Shown here in pieces: positions 37,458-47,369 of a stretch of 64,000 bases of DNA. The notes beneath the pieces were generated by a model. That model made no database searches. It saw only the letters and a program-made list of their open reading frames with translations, and had not been told where the DNA came from. Source of the stretch: Melastoma dodecandrum (lineage: Eukaryota; Streptophyta; Magnoliopsida; Myrtales; Melastomataceae); the NCBI GenBank assembly GCA_029817715.1, contig JARUPY010000599.1:1-64000 (forward strand), read 5' to 3'. Made by a program: the position numbers and the translations under genes. The first letter of the stretch is position 1. Each line of letters opens with the position of its first letter.

Positions 37458-38345
37458 CTAGGGCTCGATCAGCTCGAGGTCCTCGAGCAGGCTCGGGTGG
37501 GTCGGCGTCCAGCCCAGGACCTCGCGGGTGTGTGCGCGCTGGAGGCGGGCTGGTCGGCAGCGAAAGATCGGGCCCACCGGGCCGAACGCCTCCACGGGCC
37601 GCTGCTCGACCGGCAGGCCGAGCCGGCGGCCGATCACCGTGACGATGTCGGCGACCCGGTCGCCCTCGTCGGCGACGGCGTGCCACGCCGTTCCGGCGGG
37701 CGCCTGCTCGAGCACGAGGCGGAACAGCACCGCGGCGTCGAGCGCGTGCACGGCCGGCCAGCGCTGGTCGCCGGTGCCCGGGTAGCCGGAGACGCCGGTC
37801 CGCCGAGCGACCTGCGTCAGGAGCCCGGCGAAGCCGCCGCCGCCGTGCTTGTGGACGGTCCGCGGCAGGCGCACGGCGGACGCGCGCACGCCCCGCGCGG
37901 CGGACTCGCGGAGCACCCGCTCGACGGTCGCGCCGCGACCACCGACGGGGCCGGCGGTCGGCAGCGGGTCGGACTCGACCGACGCGCGCCCCGCCGTCTG
38001 CGGCGGTGCGGAGACGATGACGAACGGCCGGCCGCTGCCGACGAGCGCCTCCGCCATCGTGTCGATCGCGGCGGTCTCCTCGGCGATGTTCGCCGCGAGC
38101 GCCTCCGGGCTCGAGAAGTCGTTGCCGAAGGCGAGATGGATCACGCCGTCGGCCGCCGCCGAGGCGCTGCGGATCGCGTCGAGGTCGGCGAGGCCGCCCC
38201 GCACGACCGAGGCGCCCGCCTGCTGCGCGGCCGCAGCGGAGGCGTCGGAGCGCGCGAGCACGGTCACGGCGTGGTCATGGGCGAGCAGCTCGGCGACGAC
38301 GGCGGAGCCGATGTTGCCGGTGCCGCCGGTGATGAAGACCTGCAT
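37458..38345 (-). CDS. NAD(P)-binding NmrA/extended-SDR protein
   Basis: 295 residues, essentially intact. The cofactor motif is VFITGGTGNIGSAVVAELL, followed by VTVLARSDASAAAAQQAGA, VVRGGLADLDAIRSA, GVIHLAFGND and, further on, GWTPTHPSLLEDL, all typical of the atypical SDRs close to epimerases. The ATG at 38,345 follows CAGGAGG. It is divergent from a TetR gene, with a palindrome between them, so the TetR protein probably represses it. Residues after GPVGPIF look garbled by a compensating shift. Confidence 0.85.
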   Translation of the reverse strand: MQVFITGGTGNIGSAVVAELLAHDHAVTVLARSDASAAAAQQAGASVVRGGLADLDAIRSASAAADGVIHLAFGNDFSSPEALAANIAEETAAIDTMAEALVGSGRPFVIVSAPPQTAGRASVESDPLPTAGPVGGRGATVERVLRESAARGVRASAVRLPRTVHKHGGGGFAGLLTQVARRTGVSGYPGTGDQRWPAVHALDAAVLFRLVLEQAPAGTAWHAVADEGDRVADIVTVIGRRLGLPVEQRPVEAFGPVGPIFRCRPARLQRAHTREVLGWTPTHPSLLEDLELIEP

Positions 38346-38398
38346 GGGGGAACCTCCTGCGAGTGATGCGACCTTTGTCCCATGACCGTAGCACCACC

Positions 38399-38418
38399 GA
38401 TGCGATAAGAGTCGCATC
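38399..38418. promoter_or_regulatory. Palindromic operator between SDR and TetR genes
   Basis: GATGCGA-TAAGAG-TCGCATC has perfect 7-bp arms. A further half-like GTGATGCGAC occurs at 38,373. It sits directly upstream of TAGGAT, which is 6 bases from the TetR ATG. Likely TetR binding site; inference from position and symmetry. Confidence 0.65.
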
Positions 38419-38433
38419 ACCTAGGATGCTCGC

Positions 38434-39012
38434 ATGGTGCGATGGGAACCGGGAGCGCGGGAGCGATTGGTGCTCGCGGCCGTCGACCTGTTCCACGACC
38501 AGGGCTACGACGAGACCACCGTGACGCAGATCGCGGAGCGCGCCGGGGTCACGAAGAGCACGTTCTTCCGGCACTTCCCCGACAAGCGCGACGTGCTGAT
38601 CGCGGGGCAGGCCGCGATGTCGGCGCTGCTCGCCGAGGGGGATCGCCGCGGCCCCCTCCGATGCGACGCCCTCGATGCGGTGGCGGAGGGCCTCCGGCGC
38701 GCGGCGACCGTCTACGGCCCGATGAGCCGCGAGATCGCGCCGCGGCTCGAGGCCGTGATCTCGGCGAGCGCGGAGCTGCGCGAGCGCAGCGCCCAGAAGT
38801 CCGTCGGCCTCGCCGCCGCGATGGAGGGCGCGCTCGTCGCGCGCTCGGTGCCTCCTGTGACGGCCAGGCTCGCGGCCGAGCTGGGCGTGCTGGCGCACCA
38901 CCGCGCGTTCGAGCGCTGGGCCGCCGAGCCGGACGCGACCACGGAGGCAATGGCGGACTACGCCGTCGAGGCGCTGGCGGAACTGCGCGTCGCAGCCGCC
39001 GCCCTCGGCTGA
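38434..39012 (+). CDS. TetR-family transcriptional regulator
   Basis: 192 residues, intact. The N-terminal helix-turn-helix is LVLAAVDLFHDQGYDETTVTQIAERAGVTKSTFFRHFPDKRDVL, a textbook TetR domain. The C-terminal ligand-binding part is all helical. The ATG at 38,434 is 6 bases after TAGGAT, so the transcript is probably leaderless. It likely controls the divergent SDR gene and itself through the palindrome at 38,399. Confidence 0.92.
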   Translation: MVRWEPGARERLVLAAVDLFHDQGYDETTVTQIAERAGVTKSTFFRHFPDKRDVLIAGQAAMSALLAEGDRRGPLRCDALDAVAEGLRRAATVYGPMSREIAPRLEAVISASAELRERSAQKSVGLAAAMEGALVARSVPPVTARLAAELGVLAHHRAFERWAAEPDATTEAMADYAVEALAELRVAAAALG

Positions 39013-39021
39013 GCGAGCGGG

Positions 39022-40511
39022 TTACTGATAGGTGATCAGGTCCGGCGTCGGGTGGACCTGCTGGATCGTCTGCTTCGGCGTGAGCACGGGGTGGTCCTTC
39101 GTGAGGAAGTTCTTCCAGCCCCAGCCGACCGCTGGCGCACCGGCCCGGACCGTCCGCCAGGTCGCCTGCTTCGCGGGCTGCGACCCCTGCCCGTCGACGT
39201 GGATCAGCGTGTCGAGCTGCGGGCGGTCGACGACGATCGACGAGCGCTGCTGCAGCATCGAGAGCCGGAACTCGTGGAGCACGAACGGCTTCGGCGGCAG
39301 CCCCTTCGCCTCCACGAGCCCGGCCAGCCAGGCGGAGGTCGCGTTCACCTCGGCCGCCGAGACCTGCCCGATCTGGACGAGCGGCTTCTGGTCCGGCCCG
39401 AGCCGCCACTCCGGGTCCAGCGCGAGCCCGACGCCCGGCTTCGCGAGCAGCGAGGCGTACTCCTTCGCCTGCGTCAGGAAGTCGCTGCGCCCTGGCTGCA
39501 GGTCGAGGATCACCGGCACGCCCTGCGCGAGCGCCGCGTCGACGTACGGGGCGAGGCTCGAGGCCGAGATCTCGCTGGAGTAGTCGGCGTTCGAGGTCGG
39601 GCCTCCGGCGGCGACGGTCGCGATCACCTCGAGCATCGGCGAGACCCTCCGCCCGGTGAGCGGCGCGTACTGCGCGGCGAGGGACTTCACCCGCGCGATC
39701 GTCGCCGCCTCGCCCTGCTGCCCGAGCACGCCGAGCACCCGGGCGCCCGGGGTGCCGTAGAGGGCGACGTGGAGGCTCCTCCCGTCCCACGCGCGCTGCG
39801 CGCCGCCGGGTACGTCCAGGCCCGTGCGGGCCGCGGCGACCCGACCAGGCGAGGTCCCGGCGCCCCGGCGAACGCGGACCCCACGAGCACCGCGCGGTCG
39901 TTCCCGGCTCCGCCGCGAGCGCCTGCACCGCGGTCGCGTCCCCGTTCAGGTCCGTGGAGGCGACGGGCACGATCCGCGCGCCGGCGGCCCGCGCGGTCGC
40001 GAGCGCCGCCGGATCCGCTCCCGGGTCGGTCGCGAGGACGATCGCGCAGGGCTGCGAGACGGACCTGGGCGGCGCGATGCCCGCCGACCGGAGGCGCAGC
40101 CCCGCGAGGCGCGCGCCGCCGAACCCGACGGCCCAGGTCGCACCGAGGCGGGTCGCCTCCGCCGCCGCACCGCCCGGGCGTCGCGGTCGCGGTCGCGGTC
40201 GCCGTTCGAGCCGGTCGCGGTGAGCAGCATCGGCACCCGGAGGCGCACCGCGACCCGCCGCGGCCGCCGTCTGCGCGCCGGTGTCGCCGGCCGGCGCGAG
40301 CACGACCCCCGGCGACGTCGCGAACAGCGCCCGGCTCGCCTCCACCGCCCGCGCCGCAGCGGTCGACGCGTCGGCAGCGGCGGTCGCGCGGGCGGCCCGC
40401 CAGCCGAACGACGGACGCGGTCGGCTGCGGCGACGGCGCAGCGGTGCAGCCGGAGAGGACCAGTGCGGAGGCGGCCAGGAGGACGAGGAGCAGTCGGCGC
40501 ACCCGCTCCAT
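39022..40511 (-). CDS. Secreted lipoprotein of unknown function, frameshifted
   Basis: The ATG at 40,511 gives a lipoprotein signal (MERVRRLLLVLLAASALVL, lipobox LSGCTAA). The first 250 residues are broken into several frames; recognisable are IVLATDPGADPAALATARAAG and IVPVASTDLNGDATAVQAL, reminiscent of cell-wall-binding-type repeats. The C-terminal 238 residues are clean: PMLEVIATVAAGG, VPVILDLQPGRSDFL, VGLALDPEWRLGPDQKP, FVLHEFRLSMLQQR and HVDGQGSQPAKQATW. The latter looks like an alpha/beta barrel with acidic residues at strand ends, possibly a hydrolase. The total is about 496 residues, outside the membrane. Confidence 0.65.
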
Positions 40512-40533
40512 CCTGCGACAGGACCCGGACATG

Positions 40534-40594
40534 GTGTTCGCGGATACGGAGATCCGGGCGCTTCGCGCCGCGAATCTCCGTATGCGCGAAACAC
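40534..40594. repeat. Hairpin G in a divergent promoter region
   Basis: GTGTTCGCGGATACGGAGAT pairs with ATCTCCGTATGCGCGAAACAC (two or three mismatches) around GCGCTTCGCGCC. Unlike the other hairpins it lies between two divergent starts, so it cannot end either flanking gene. Confidence 0.7.
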
Positions 40595-40664
40595 AACGGG
40601 CTCCCAGCGCGCGGTCGACGATCGTTCAGAATCGGAGGCGACCCGCCCTCTACGGTGTGCTCTC

Positions 40665-42236
40665 GTGGCCGCTCCCCGCTCCCTCCCCTACCCGCTCGGC
40701 GTGACGCTCGTCCCCGGTGGCGCGAACGTTGCCGTCTACTCCGAGACCGCGGAGGACGTGTTCTTCTGCGCGTTCGACGCGGAGGCGGAGACGCGCACGC
40801 GGCTCCCGAACCGGACCGGCTTCGTGTGGCACGGGTTCGTGCCCGACGTCGCGGTCGGCACGCGCTACGGTCTGCGGGTCGGCGGCCCGTGGGACCCGGC
40901 GCAGGGCTTCCGGCACAACGTCCACAAGCTGCTGCTCGACCCGCACGCGCTGGCGATCACGGCCGGGTACACGTTCGACCAGCGGCTCTTCGGGCACGAC
41001 ATGGGCGACCCGACGAAGCAGGACGAGTCGGACAGCGCCGACGCGATGCCCCGCTGCGTCGTGGTCGACCGCTCGTTCGACTGGGGGGACGACGTCGCGC
41101 CGCGGATCCCGCTCGAGGAGACGATCGTCTACGAGACGCATGTGAAGGGCTTCACGAAGCGGATGCCGGGCGTGCCCGAGCACCTCCGGGGCACCTACGC
41201 GGGGCTCGCGCACCCGGACGCGATCCAGCACCTCGTCGATCTCGGCGTCACCTCCGTCGAGCTGATGCCGGTCCACCAGTCCGTGCAGGACCAGACGCTG
41301 CTCGACAAGGGGCTCTCGAACTACTGGGGCTACAACACCATCGGCTTCTTCGCCCCGAACGGTGCGTACTGCTCCGCCGGCGACACGGGCGAGCAGGTCG
41401 CGGAGTTCAAGGGGCTCGTGAAGGCGCTGCACGCCGCTGGGCTCGAGGTGATCCTCGACGTCGTCTACAACCACACCGCCGAGGGCAACCACCAGGGCCC
41501 GACGCTGTCGTTCAAGGGCATCGACAACGGCGCCTACTACCGGCTCGTCGACGAGGACAGGGCGTCGTACTTCGACACCACCGGCACCGGCAACAGCCTC
41601 AACACGCTGCACCCCGCCGCGCTCGGCCTGATCATGGACTCCCTCCGGTACTGGGTGCAGGAGATGCACGTCGACGGGTTCCGGTTCGACCTCGCGACCA
41701 CGCTCACGCGCCAGGGCGCGGAGGTGGGCCTCCGGAGCGCGTTCCTCGACCTGACGCTGCAGGACCCGGTGCTGCAGCCGATCAAGCTCATCGCGGAGCC
41801 GTGGGACACCGCCGGCTACCAGGTCGGCGACTTCCCCGCGGAGTGGAGCGAGTGGAACGGGAAGTTCCGCGACGACCTCCGCGCCTTCTGGTCCGGCGCG
41901 GACAGCCTCCTGAGCACGACGAGCCAGCGGATCCTCGGCAGCCCGGACGTGTACCAGCCGGATCGGCGCGCCCCGCTGTGCAGCGTGAACTTCGTCACCG
42001 CGCACGACGGCTTCACGCTCGCCGACCTCACGGCCTACGACGAGAAGCACAACGAGGCGAACGGCGAGGACAACCGGGACGGGGAGAGCAACAACACGTC
42101 CTTCAACTGCGGCGTCGAGGGCCCGTCGGACGATCCGGAGGTGCTCGCCCTCCGGCTGCGCCAGCGCAAGAACCTCCTCGCGAGCCTGCTGCTGTCCACA
42201 GGGGTGCCGATGCTGCTCGGCGGCGACGAGCTCGGC

Positions 42237-42281
<45 letters not shown>

Positions 42282-42698
42282 ATCAGCTGGTTCGACTGGG
42301 ACGCCGTGGACGTGGAGCTGCTCGAGTTCACGCAGGCGCTCACCCGGCTGCGGAAGGCGGAGCCGACCCTCCGCCCGCCCTGGTACCGCTACGCGCCCGG
42401 CGACGGCGTGGTCGACGCGGTCGTGCTGAAGCGGTCGGACGACCAGGAGTTCGCGGACGGCGACTGGGACAACCCCGACGCCCGCACCATCACGTTCGTG
42501 CTCGAGCACGAGGGATCGGACGCGTTCGCGCTGCTCCTGAACTCGGCGGAGAACGGGGTCGAGTTCCAGGTGCCGGAGGCGCCCCACGGCGAGTGGGAGC
42601 TGGCGCTCTCGAGCGATCCGGACCAGCAGGTCGCGGGCGAGGTGACGACGCTGATCGTGCGCGACGCGTCGTTCACGCTGCTGCGCTCCCGGGCCTGA
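40665..42698 (+). CDS. glgX: Glycogen debranching enzyme
   Basis: Isoamylase-type GH13 enzyme that hydrolyses alpha-1,6 branches of glycogen. 677 residues, intact. An N-terminal CBM48-like part (YPLGVTLVPGGANVAVYSE) is followed by the barrel: ETHVKGFTKRMPGVPEHLRGTYAG, VELMPVHQSVQD, WGYNTIGFFAPNGAY, ILDVVYNHTAEGN, DGFRFDLATTLTR (nucleophile Asp), LIAEPWDTAGYQVG (acid Glu) and FVTAHDGFTLADL. The GTG at 40,665 lies 8 bases after TACGGT. The length fits GlgX. It ends 4 bases before the IS-split hairpin C. Confidence 0.95.
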
Positions 42699-42702
42699 CG
42701 GC

Positions 42703-42733
42703 ACTCTCCGTTTTGTAGGACTCCGCGTCGGCG
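42703..42733. repeat. Left half of hairpin family C, split by IS30 element 2
   Basis: ACTCTCCGTTTTGTAGGACT then CCGCG corresponds to the left arm and loop of the intact hairpin at 34,788. The right arm resumes at 44,010 after the IS. Confidence 0.85.
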
Positions 42734-44009
42734 GGCTCAATCGGTGGAGGCGACACCTCGATTTGGGAGGTGTTGTTGGTGGAGTGGGAGCGGTGTCGTG
42801 TCCTGGTGGACAGGGTGTGCTTTCGGGGATTCGTTGACGGCGGCGGCTGACGGGCTCGCTATCTCGCGGTTCGTGGCCGTGCAGTGGTGGCGGAGGTCGG
42901 TCGGTATCCCGTTCCGGCCCGGGCGGTTGGGCGGTGTCGCCGGAGCGCTCGTCCACTGGGGAGCGGCGGCCGCCGCGACGCTTCCGGGCTCTCGGCGGCG
43001 GCCGCTGACGCCGCGGGATCGTGACGTGATCATGGTCCGGCAATCACGCGGGCGTGTCCGCGGCGGCGATCGGGCGGGGAGCTGGGCCGGCACCGGTCCG
43101 TGATCAGTCGTGAACTGCGCCGGAACGCGGGCCCGGACGGGTCGTACTTCGGGTCGGCGGCGGAGGTGAGGGCGGCGCAGGCGCGGAAGCGGGTGAAGCC
43201 GTTCAAGCTCCACGACCGGGCCCTCGCAGACCGGGTGACGGCATGGATGGATGACGGCTGGAGTCCCGAGTTGATCGCTCAGGTCCTCGCTGCTGACCAC
43301 CCTGACGATCAGACTCTGCGGGTGTCGCACGAGACGATCTACAAGGCGCTCTACGTCCAGACCCGCGGGCATCTGCGGGCTGATCTCGCGAAGCGGCTGT
43401 CGACGAAGCGGACCGTCAGGAAGACCAGGACCGGGACCCATCGGGGCGGGTCGATCTACGCGGACGCGTTCAAGATCAGCGACCGCCCCGCCGAGGTCGA
43501 GGACCGCGCTGTTCCCGGGCACTGGGAAGGCGACCTGATCGTCGGGACCGCCAGCCGGTCCGCGATCGGGACGTTGGTCGAGCGATCGAGCCGGTTCGTG
43601 ATCCTGCTCCACCTCCCCGGCCGGCACGACGCCGAGAGCGTCGCCACGGCGATGATCGACGCGATGAAGGACCTGCCCCGAGCACCTGCGCCGGTCGATC
43701 ACCTGGGACCGCGGGTCCGAGCTCGCGGACTACGCGAGGGTTCAGGCAGAGCTCGCGGCGCCGGTGTTCTTCTGCGACCCGCACTCGCCCTGGCAGCGGG
43801 GCAGCAACGAGAACACGAACCGGCTGCTCCGGCACTGGTTCGAGAAGGGCACCGCCCTCTCGACCTGGTCGGCCGAGGACCTCCGCCGCGTCCAGGACAC
43901 GTTGAACGCCAGACCCCGCCCTACCCTGAACCTGCGGACCCCGGCCCAGGCGCTCAACGCCTTCCTGACCGAAGCCGCATAACCCGGTGTTGCTAAGACC
44001 GGTTGAGCC
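42734..44009 (+). mobile_element. IS30-family insertion sequence 2
   Basis: About 1.28 kb. The left end GGCTCAATCGGT and the complement of the right end GGCTCAACCGGT match at 11 of 12 positions, with further agreement (GACACC/AACACC) just inside. It is inserted in the loop of hairpin C in the convergent gap after glgX; the flanking arms TTTTGTAGGAC and GTCCTACAAAA are otherwise intact. The transposase reads left to right. Confidence 0.85.
42744..43982 (+). CDS. IS30-family transposase, frameshifted
   Basis: DDE transposase. From the GTG at 42,744; the N-terminal part reads FGDSLTAAADGLAISRFVAVQWW (helix-turn-helix) and LTPRDRDVIMV, then in another frame VISRELRRNAGPDGSYF. The catalytic core has SHETIYKALYVQTRG, GHWEGDLIVGTASRS (first Asp), a frame change at about 43,690 covering the ITWDRGSE-like second Asp, and FCDPHSPWQRGSNENTNRLL (Glu). 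It ends NAFLTEAA at 43,982. It is only distantly similar to the transposase of element 1, so these are separate arrivals. Confidence 0.87.
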
Positions 44010-44031
44010 AGCCAGTCCTACAAAACGGAGA
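44010..44031. repeat. Right half of hairpin family C, split by IS30 element 2
   Basis: GTCCTACAAAACGGAGA completes the palindrome begun at 42,703. It is followed 7 bases later by the stop of the small membrane protein gene. Confidence 0.85.
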
Positions 44032-44037
44032 ATGCCG

Positions 44038-44367
44038 TCACCGGCGGAGGATCGGGGTCCCCGCCGTGAGCATGGTGATGAGCGTCGCGACGAGCACGTT
44101 CACGACCGCGATCGCGAGCGCGGCCGTGAGGACCAGGAGCGCGACCGCGACGGACGGAGCGGTCGCGAACGCGGGCAGCGCGACCGCCGCGGCGACGACG
44201 CCGACCGGGCCGAGCGGCACGCCGATGAGGGCGATCGCCACGGGGTCCATCGCGTGCGCACCGGTGAGCACGAGGACGAGTGCGCTGAACGCGGCGACGC
44301 CGCCGACGTAGAGCAGGCCCGGCGTCGGACGACGTCGGGCGAACGGGATGAGCAGACCTGCGGTCAT
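44038..44367 (-). CDS. Small four-helix membrane protein
   Basis: 109 residues, intact, unknown. Hydrophobic segments: LLYVGGVAAFSALVLVLTG, MDPVAIALIGVPLGPVGVVAAAVALPAF, VAVALLVLTAALAIAVVNVLVATLITML. It starts at the ATG at 44,367 (MTAGLLIPFARRR). It ends in front of the right half of hairpin C. No partner or motif gives a function. Confidence 0.6.
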   Translation of the reverse strand: MTAGLLIPFARRRPTPGLLYVGGVAAFSALVLVLTGAHAMDPVAIALIGVPLGPVGVVAAAVALPAFATAPSVAVALLVLTAALAIAVVNVLVATLITMLTAGTPILRR

Positions 44368-44452
44368 GAGCAGCGATCCTGCTGATCGGGAGGTGATTCC
44401 GGCAGCCCGTCTTGGAGTGCCCCGCCGCTGGGGGTGGGGAACGCGGGAGGCG

Positions 44453-44725
44453 TCAGCGCAGCCGGCGGAGGGTGACCCCGACGCCCACGGCGCCCCCGAT
44501 CAGCACCGGCGGGAGCAGCCCGAGCAGCCACAGCGGCGGGCCGGGGACCGCCCCTTCGGCGCTGGCCGGGTGGTGCCGCAGGACCGGCGCGACGGCGTGC
44601 ACGGCCCGCACGCTCTGCACCGACGACGCGACGGTCGGCTCGGCGGTCGCGGAGACCGGGAGGAGCGCGGCACCGACGACGACACCGGCGAACACGGGGA
44701 GAAGACGGAGCCGCGACGCGCGCAT
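44453..44725 (-). CDS. Small secreted or membrane-anchored protein
   Basis: 90 residues, intact, unknown. An N-terminal signal (LRLLPVFAGVVVGAALLPVSATA, with cleavage plausible after ATA) is followed by a short outside region rich in Ala, Val and His, and a C-terminal membrane segment PLWLLGLLPPVLIGGAVGVGV with Arg residues after it. It is a one-pass surface protein by topology. The ATG is at 44,725. It lies 86 bases upstream of the four-helix protein on the same strand. Confidence 0.55.
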   Translation of the reverse strand: MRASRLRLLPVFAGVVVGAALLPVSATAEPTVASSVQSVRAVHAVAPVLRHHPASAEGAVPGPPLWLLGLLPPVLIGGAVGVGVTLRRLR

Positions 44726-44872
44726 TGCTGTTCCCTCGGGTCGAAGTCGGACAATCCGGTGGTGCGCGGATCATCGTTCCGGTGTGCACGGATCGCCGGA
44801 TAGCTCCCATACGGGGCGCCGTGGGTGTCCCCGGCCCCTGAACGGGGGTCCTCTGCGTCGAGGAAGCCCCGG

Positions 44873-46205
44873 TCACACCGGCCAGGAGGGCGGTGCGCTG
44901 CCGAGCGGCGCGGGTCCCGCGTCGAACCGCAGCGCGACGCCGTCCACCGACACCGGGAACGGCAGCAGCCGTGCGGCGCCCCACGGCGTGATCAGCGCGG
45001 CGCCGCCCGGCTCGTCCCGCACCGGCCACGGGCCGGGCTCGGTCGCCACGAGCTCCGCCGCCGTGCGCGCGAGCGACAGGTGGGCGCGTGAGCCGCTGCC
45101 GCCGCGCAGCCGGTCCCGCAGGCCCGTGACCGCGGCGGCGGCCATCAGCCAGCCCGTCGCGTGGTCGAGCGCCTGCATCGGCAGCGGGACGGGCCGCTCG
45201 TCGGCCGCGAGCCGCATCCCGCGCGCGGCGATGCCGGAGGACATCTGGACGAGGGAGTCGAAGCCGCGCCGTCCCGTCCACGGCCCGGTCCAGCCGTAGG
45301 CGGTGAGGGCGACCTCCACGAGTCCGGGCCGGATGTCCTGCCGCTCCGCGTCGCCCAGGCCGATCGGGTCGAGTGCGCCGCGGCGGTAGCCGTGCACGAG
45401 GACGTCGGCCCCGGCCAGCAGGTCGCCGAGGCGCTGCCGGCCCTCCGGCGTCCGCGCGTCGATCCTGGTCGGCAGCTTGCCGAGGGTCATGTCGGGCACG
45501 ACCGCGGGTTCGTCCCAGTCCGGCGGGTCGACGCGCAGCACCGTCGCGCCGAGGGCCGCGAGCGCCCGCGTGGCGACGGGCCCGGCCAGCACCCGCGTCA
45601 GATCGAGCACCCGGATGCGGCGAGCGGCCGGAGGCGGTCCGGGTGCCACTCGGTGCGCGGGCGGCACGGTGTTGCACGCGGTCGACGAGCGGCTCCCGGC
45701 GGCTCGCGACGCCCTGCGGGTGGCGGAGCCACTGCTCCTGCCCGCGCATCGCCGCGGCCGCGCCGCCCGCGTCGACGACGGCGGTCTCCAGGTCATCCGC
45801 CCGCCGGGCCGCGACGGCGGCGGCCACGGCGTTCCGGTCCGCGGCGACGCCGAGCACCCGCAGCGCCGCGTCCCGGTGGCGGGGCGCGTTCGTGTGGAGG
45901 CGGATCCAGCCGTCCGCGGTCGGGTAGTCGCCCGCGATCGGGTCCCACGGCGACGGGAGCTCCCAGCCGACAGGACGCAGCGCCTGCTTGAACCAGGAGC
46001 CGACGAGCGGGCCGTCGACCGTCGCGGCCGCCTCGACGCCGGCGGCGGCCAGGAGGGCGGCGACCGCGTCCGCGAACGCGGCGACGGCACCCGTCGCGAG
46101 CGCGTCGACGTCCCACGCGGCGACCAGCCCGGTGGTGCCCCGCACGGTCGCCGCGGCGCGGGTGTCGAACAGTCGAGCCGACTCGAGCTGCACGGGCGAG
46201 GTCAT
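44873..46205 (-). CDS. CaiB/BaiF-family CoA-transferase, frameshifted
   Basis: Class III CoA-transferase. The ATG at 46,205 gives a first domain with WDVDALATGAVAAFADAVAAL and a GSWFKQALRPVGWELPSPWDPI segment. After a frame change near 45,665 follows RIRVLDLTRVLAGPVATRALAALGATVLRVDPP (the family's cofactor-binding start), DVLVHGYRRGAL, VEVALTAYGWTGPWTGRRGFDSLVQMSSG and LDHATGWLMAAAA. The order, with the conserved CaiB core second, is that of actinobacterial two-domain members of about 440 residues. The substrate is unknown. Confidence 0.82.
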
Positions 46206-46312
46206 CCCCGCAGTCTCAGCGCGAAGTCCGGGAGGTCCCTGTCACGCCCGAACCGACGCCTCCGGGGCCAGCGCCGGCGTCGCACGTCGGCCCCATGCCT
46301 CGATCGACGTGC

Positions 46313-46352
46313 CGTCCCTGATTCGACGGGGCGCCCGGTCCAATGAGGGACG
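46313..46352 (-). terminator. Stem-loop after prs
   Basis: CGTCCCT/AGGGACG arms (7 pairs) with a GC-rich self-complementary inner part (GGGCGCCC). It lies 37 bases past the prs stop on the minus strand. There is no U-tract, so it is only a possible terminator. The rest of the 183-base gap shows nothing. Confidence 0.4.
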
Positions 46353-46388
46353 GAGCGTCCACCGAGAGCCCGCGAGCAGCGGATCCGC

Positions 46389-47369
46389 TCAGGCGGCGCC
46401 GTTGAACATGCTCGTGACGGAGCCGTCCTCGAAGACCTCGTGGATCGCCTGCGCGATCACCGGCGCCATCGACAGCACCTCGAGCTTGTCGAAGACCTTC
46501 TCCGGCGGCAGCGGCAGGGTGTCCGTCACGATCACGCGGTCGACCGCGGACGACGAGGAGAGCCGCTCCGCGGCCGGGTCGGAGAAGATCGCGTGCGTCG
46601 CCGCGACGATCACGCCGGTGGCGCCGTTCGCCTTCAGCGCCTCCGCGCCCTTCACGATCGTGCCGCCGGTGTCGATCATGTCGTCGACGAGGAGGCACAT
46701 CTTGCCCCGGATGTCGCCGACGATCTCGTGCACCGTCACCTGGTTCGGCACGGCCGGGTCGCGGCGCTTGTGGATGATCGCGAGCGGCACGTCGAGGGTG
46801 TCGCTCCAGATGTCGGCGACGCGGACGCGGCCCATGTCCGGCGAGACGACGATCAGGTTCGACGGGTCGACGGTGCGCTGGATGTGCTCCACGAGCACCG
46901 GCATCGCGAACAGCTGGTCGAGCGGGCCGTCGAAGAACCCCTGGATCTGCGCCGCGTGCAGGTCGACGGTGATGATCCGGTCGGCCCCCGCGGTCTTGAA
47001 CAGGTCCGCGACGAGGCGGGCGGAGATCGGGTCGCGGCCGCGGCTCTTCTTGTCCTGGCGCGAGTACGGGTAGTACGGCATGACCGCGGTGATGCGCTTC
47101 GCGGAGGCGCGCTTCAGGGTGTCGATCATGATCAGCTGCTCGATGAGCCACTCGTTGACCGGGCCCGAGTACGACTGGATGACGAACGCGTCGCAGCCGC
47201 GCACGCTCTCCTCCATCCGCGTGTAGATCTCCCCGGAGGCGAAGGTGCGGGCGTCCACGGGCAGGAGGCTCGTCTGCAGCTCCGACGCGACCGCCTTCGC
47301 GAGCACGGGGTGGGATCGGCCGCTGATGACGACGAGGCGCTTCTCGCCCTGGGTCTTGATGCCGGTCAC
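46389..47369 (-). CDS. prs: Ribose-phosphate diphosphokinase (PRPP synthetase)
   Basis: Makes PRPP from ribose-5-phosphate and ATP for nucleotides, His and Trp. 326 residues, intact. Visible: VISGRSHPVLAKAVA, FASGEIYTRMEESVRG, PYYPYSRQDKKSRGRDPISARL (ATP loop with catalytic residues), VDLHAAQIQGFFDGP, VVSPDMGRVRVAD and the PRPP loop LLVDDMIDTGGTIVKGA. The ATG at 47,369 overlaps the glmU stop by 4 bases, the usual actinobacterial arrangement. Confidence 0.97.
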   Translation of the reverse strand: MTGIKTQGEKRLVVISGRSHPVLAKAVASELQTSLLPVDARTFASGEIYTRMEESVRGCDAFVIQSYSGPVNEWLIEQLIMIDTLKRASAKRITAVMPYYPYSRQDKKSRGRDPISARLVADLFKTAGADRIITVDLHAAQIQGFFDGPLDQLFAMPVLVEHIQRTVDPSNLIVVSPDMGRVRVADIWSDTLDVPLAIIHKRRDPAVPNQVTVHEIVGDIRGKMCLLVDDMIDTGGTIVKGAEALKANGATGVIVAATHAIFSDPAAERLSSSSAVDRVIVTDTLPLPPEKVFDKLEVLSMAPVIAQAIHEVFEDGSVTSMFNGAA

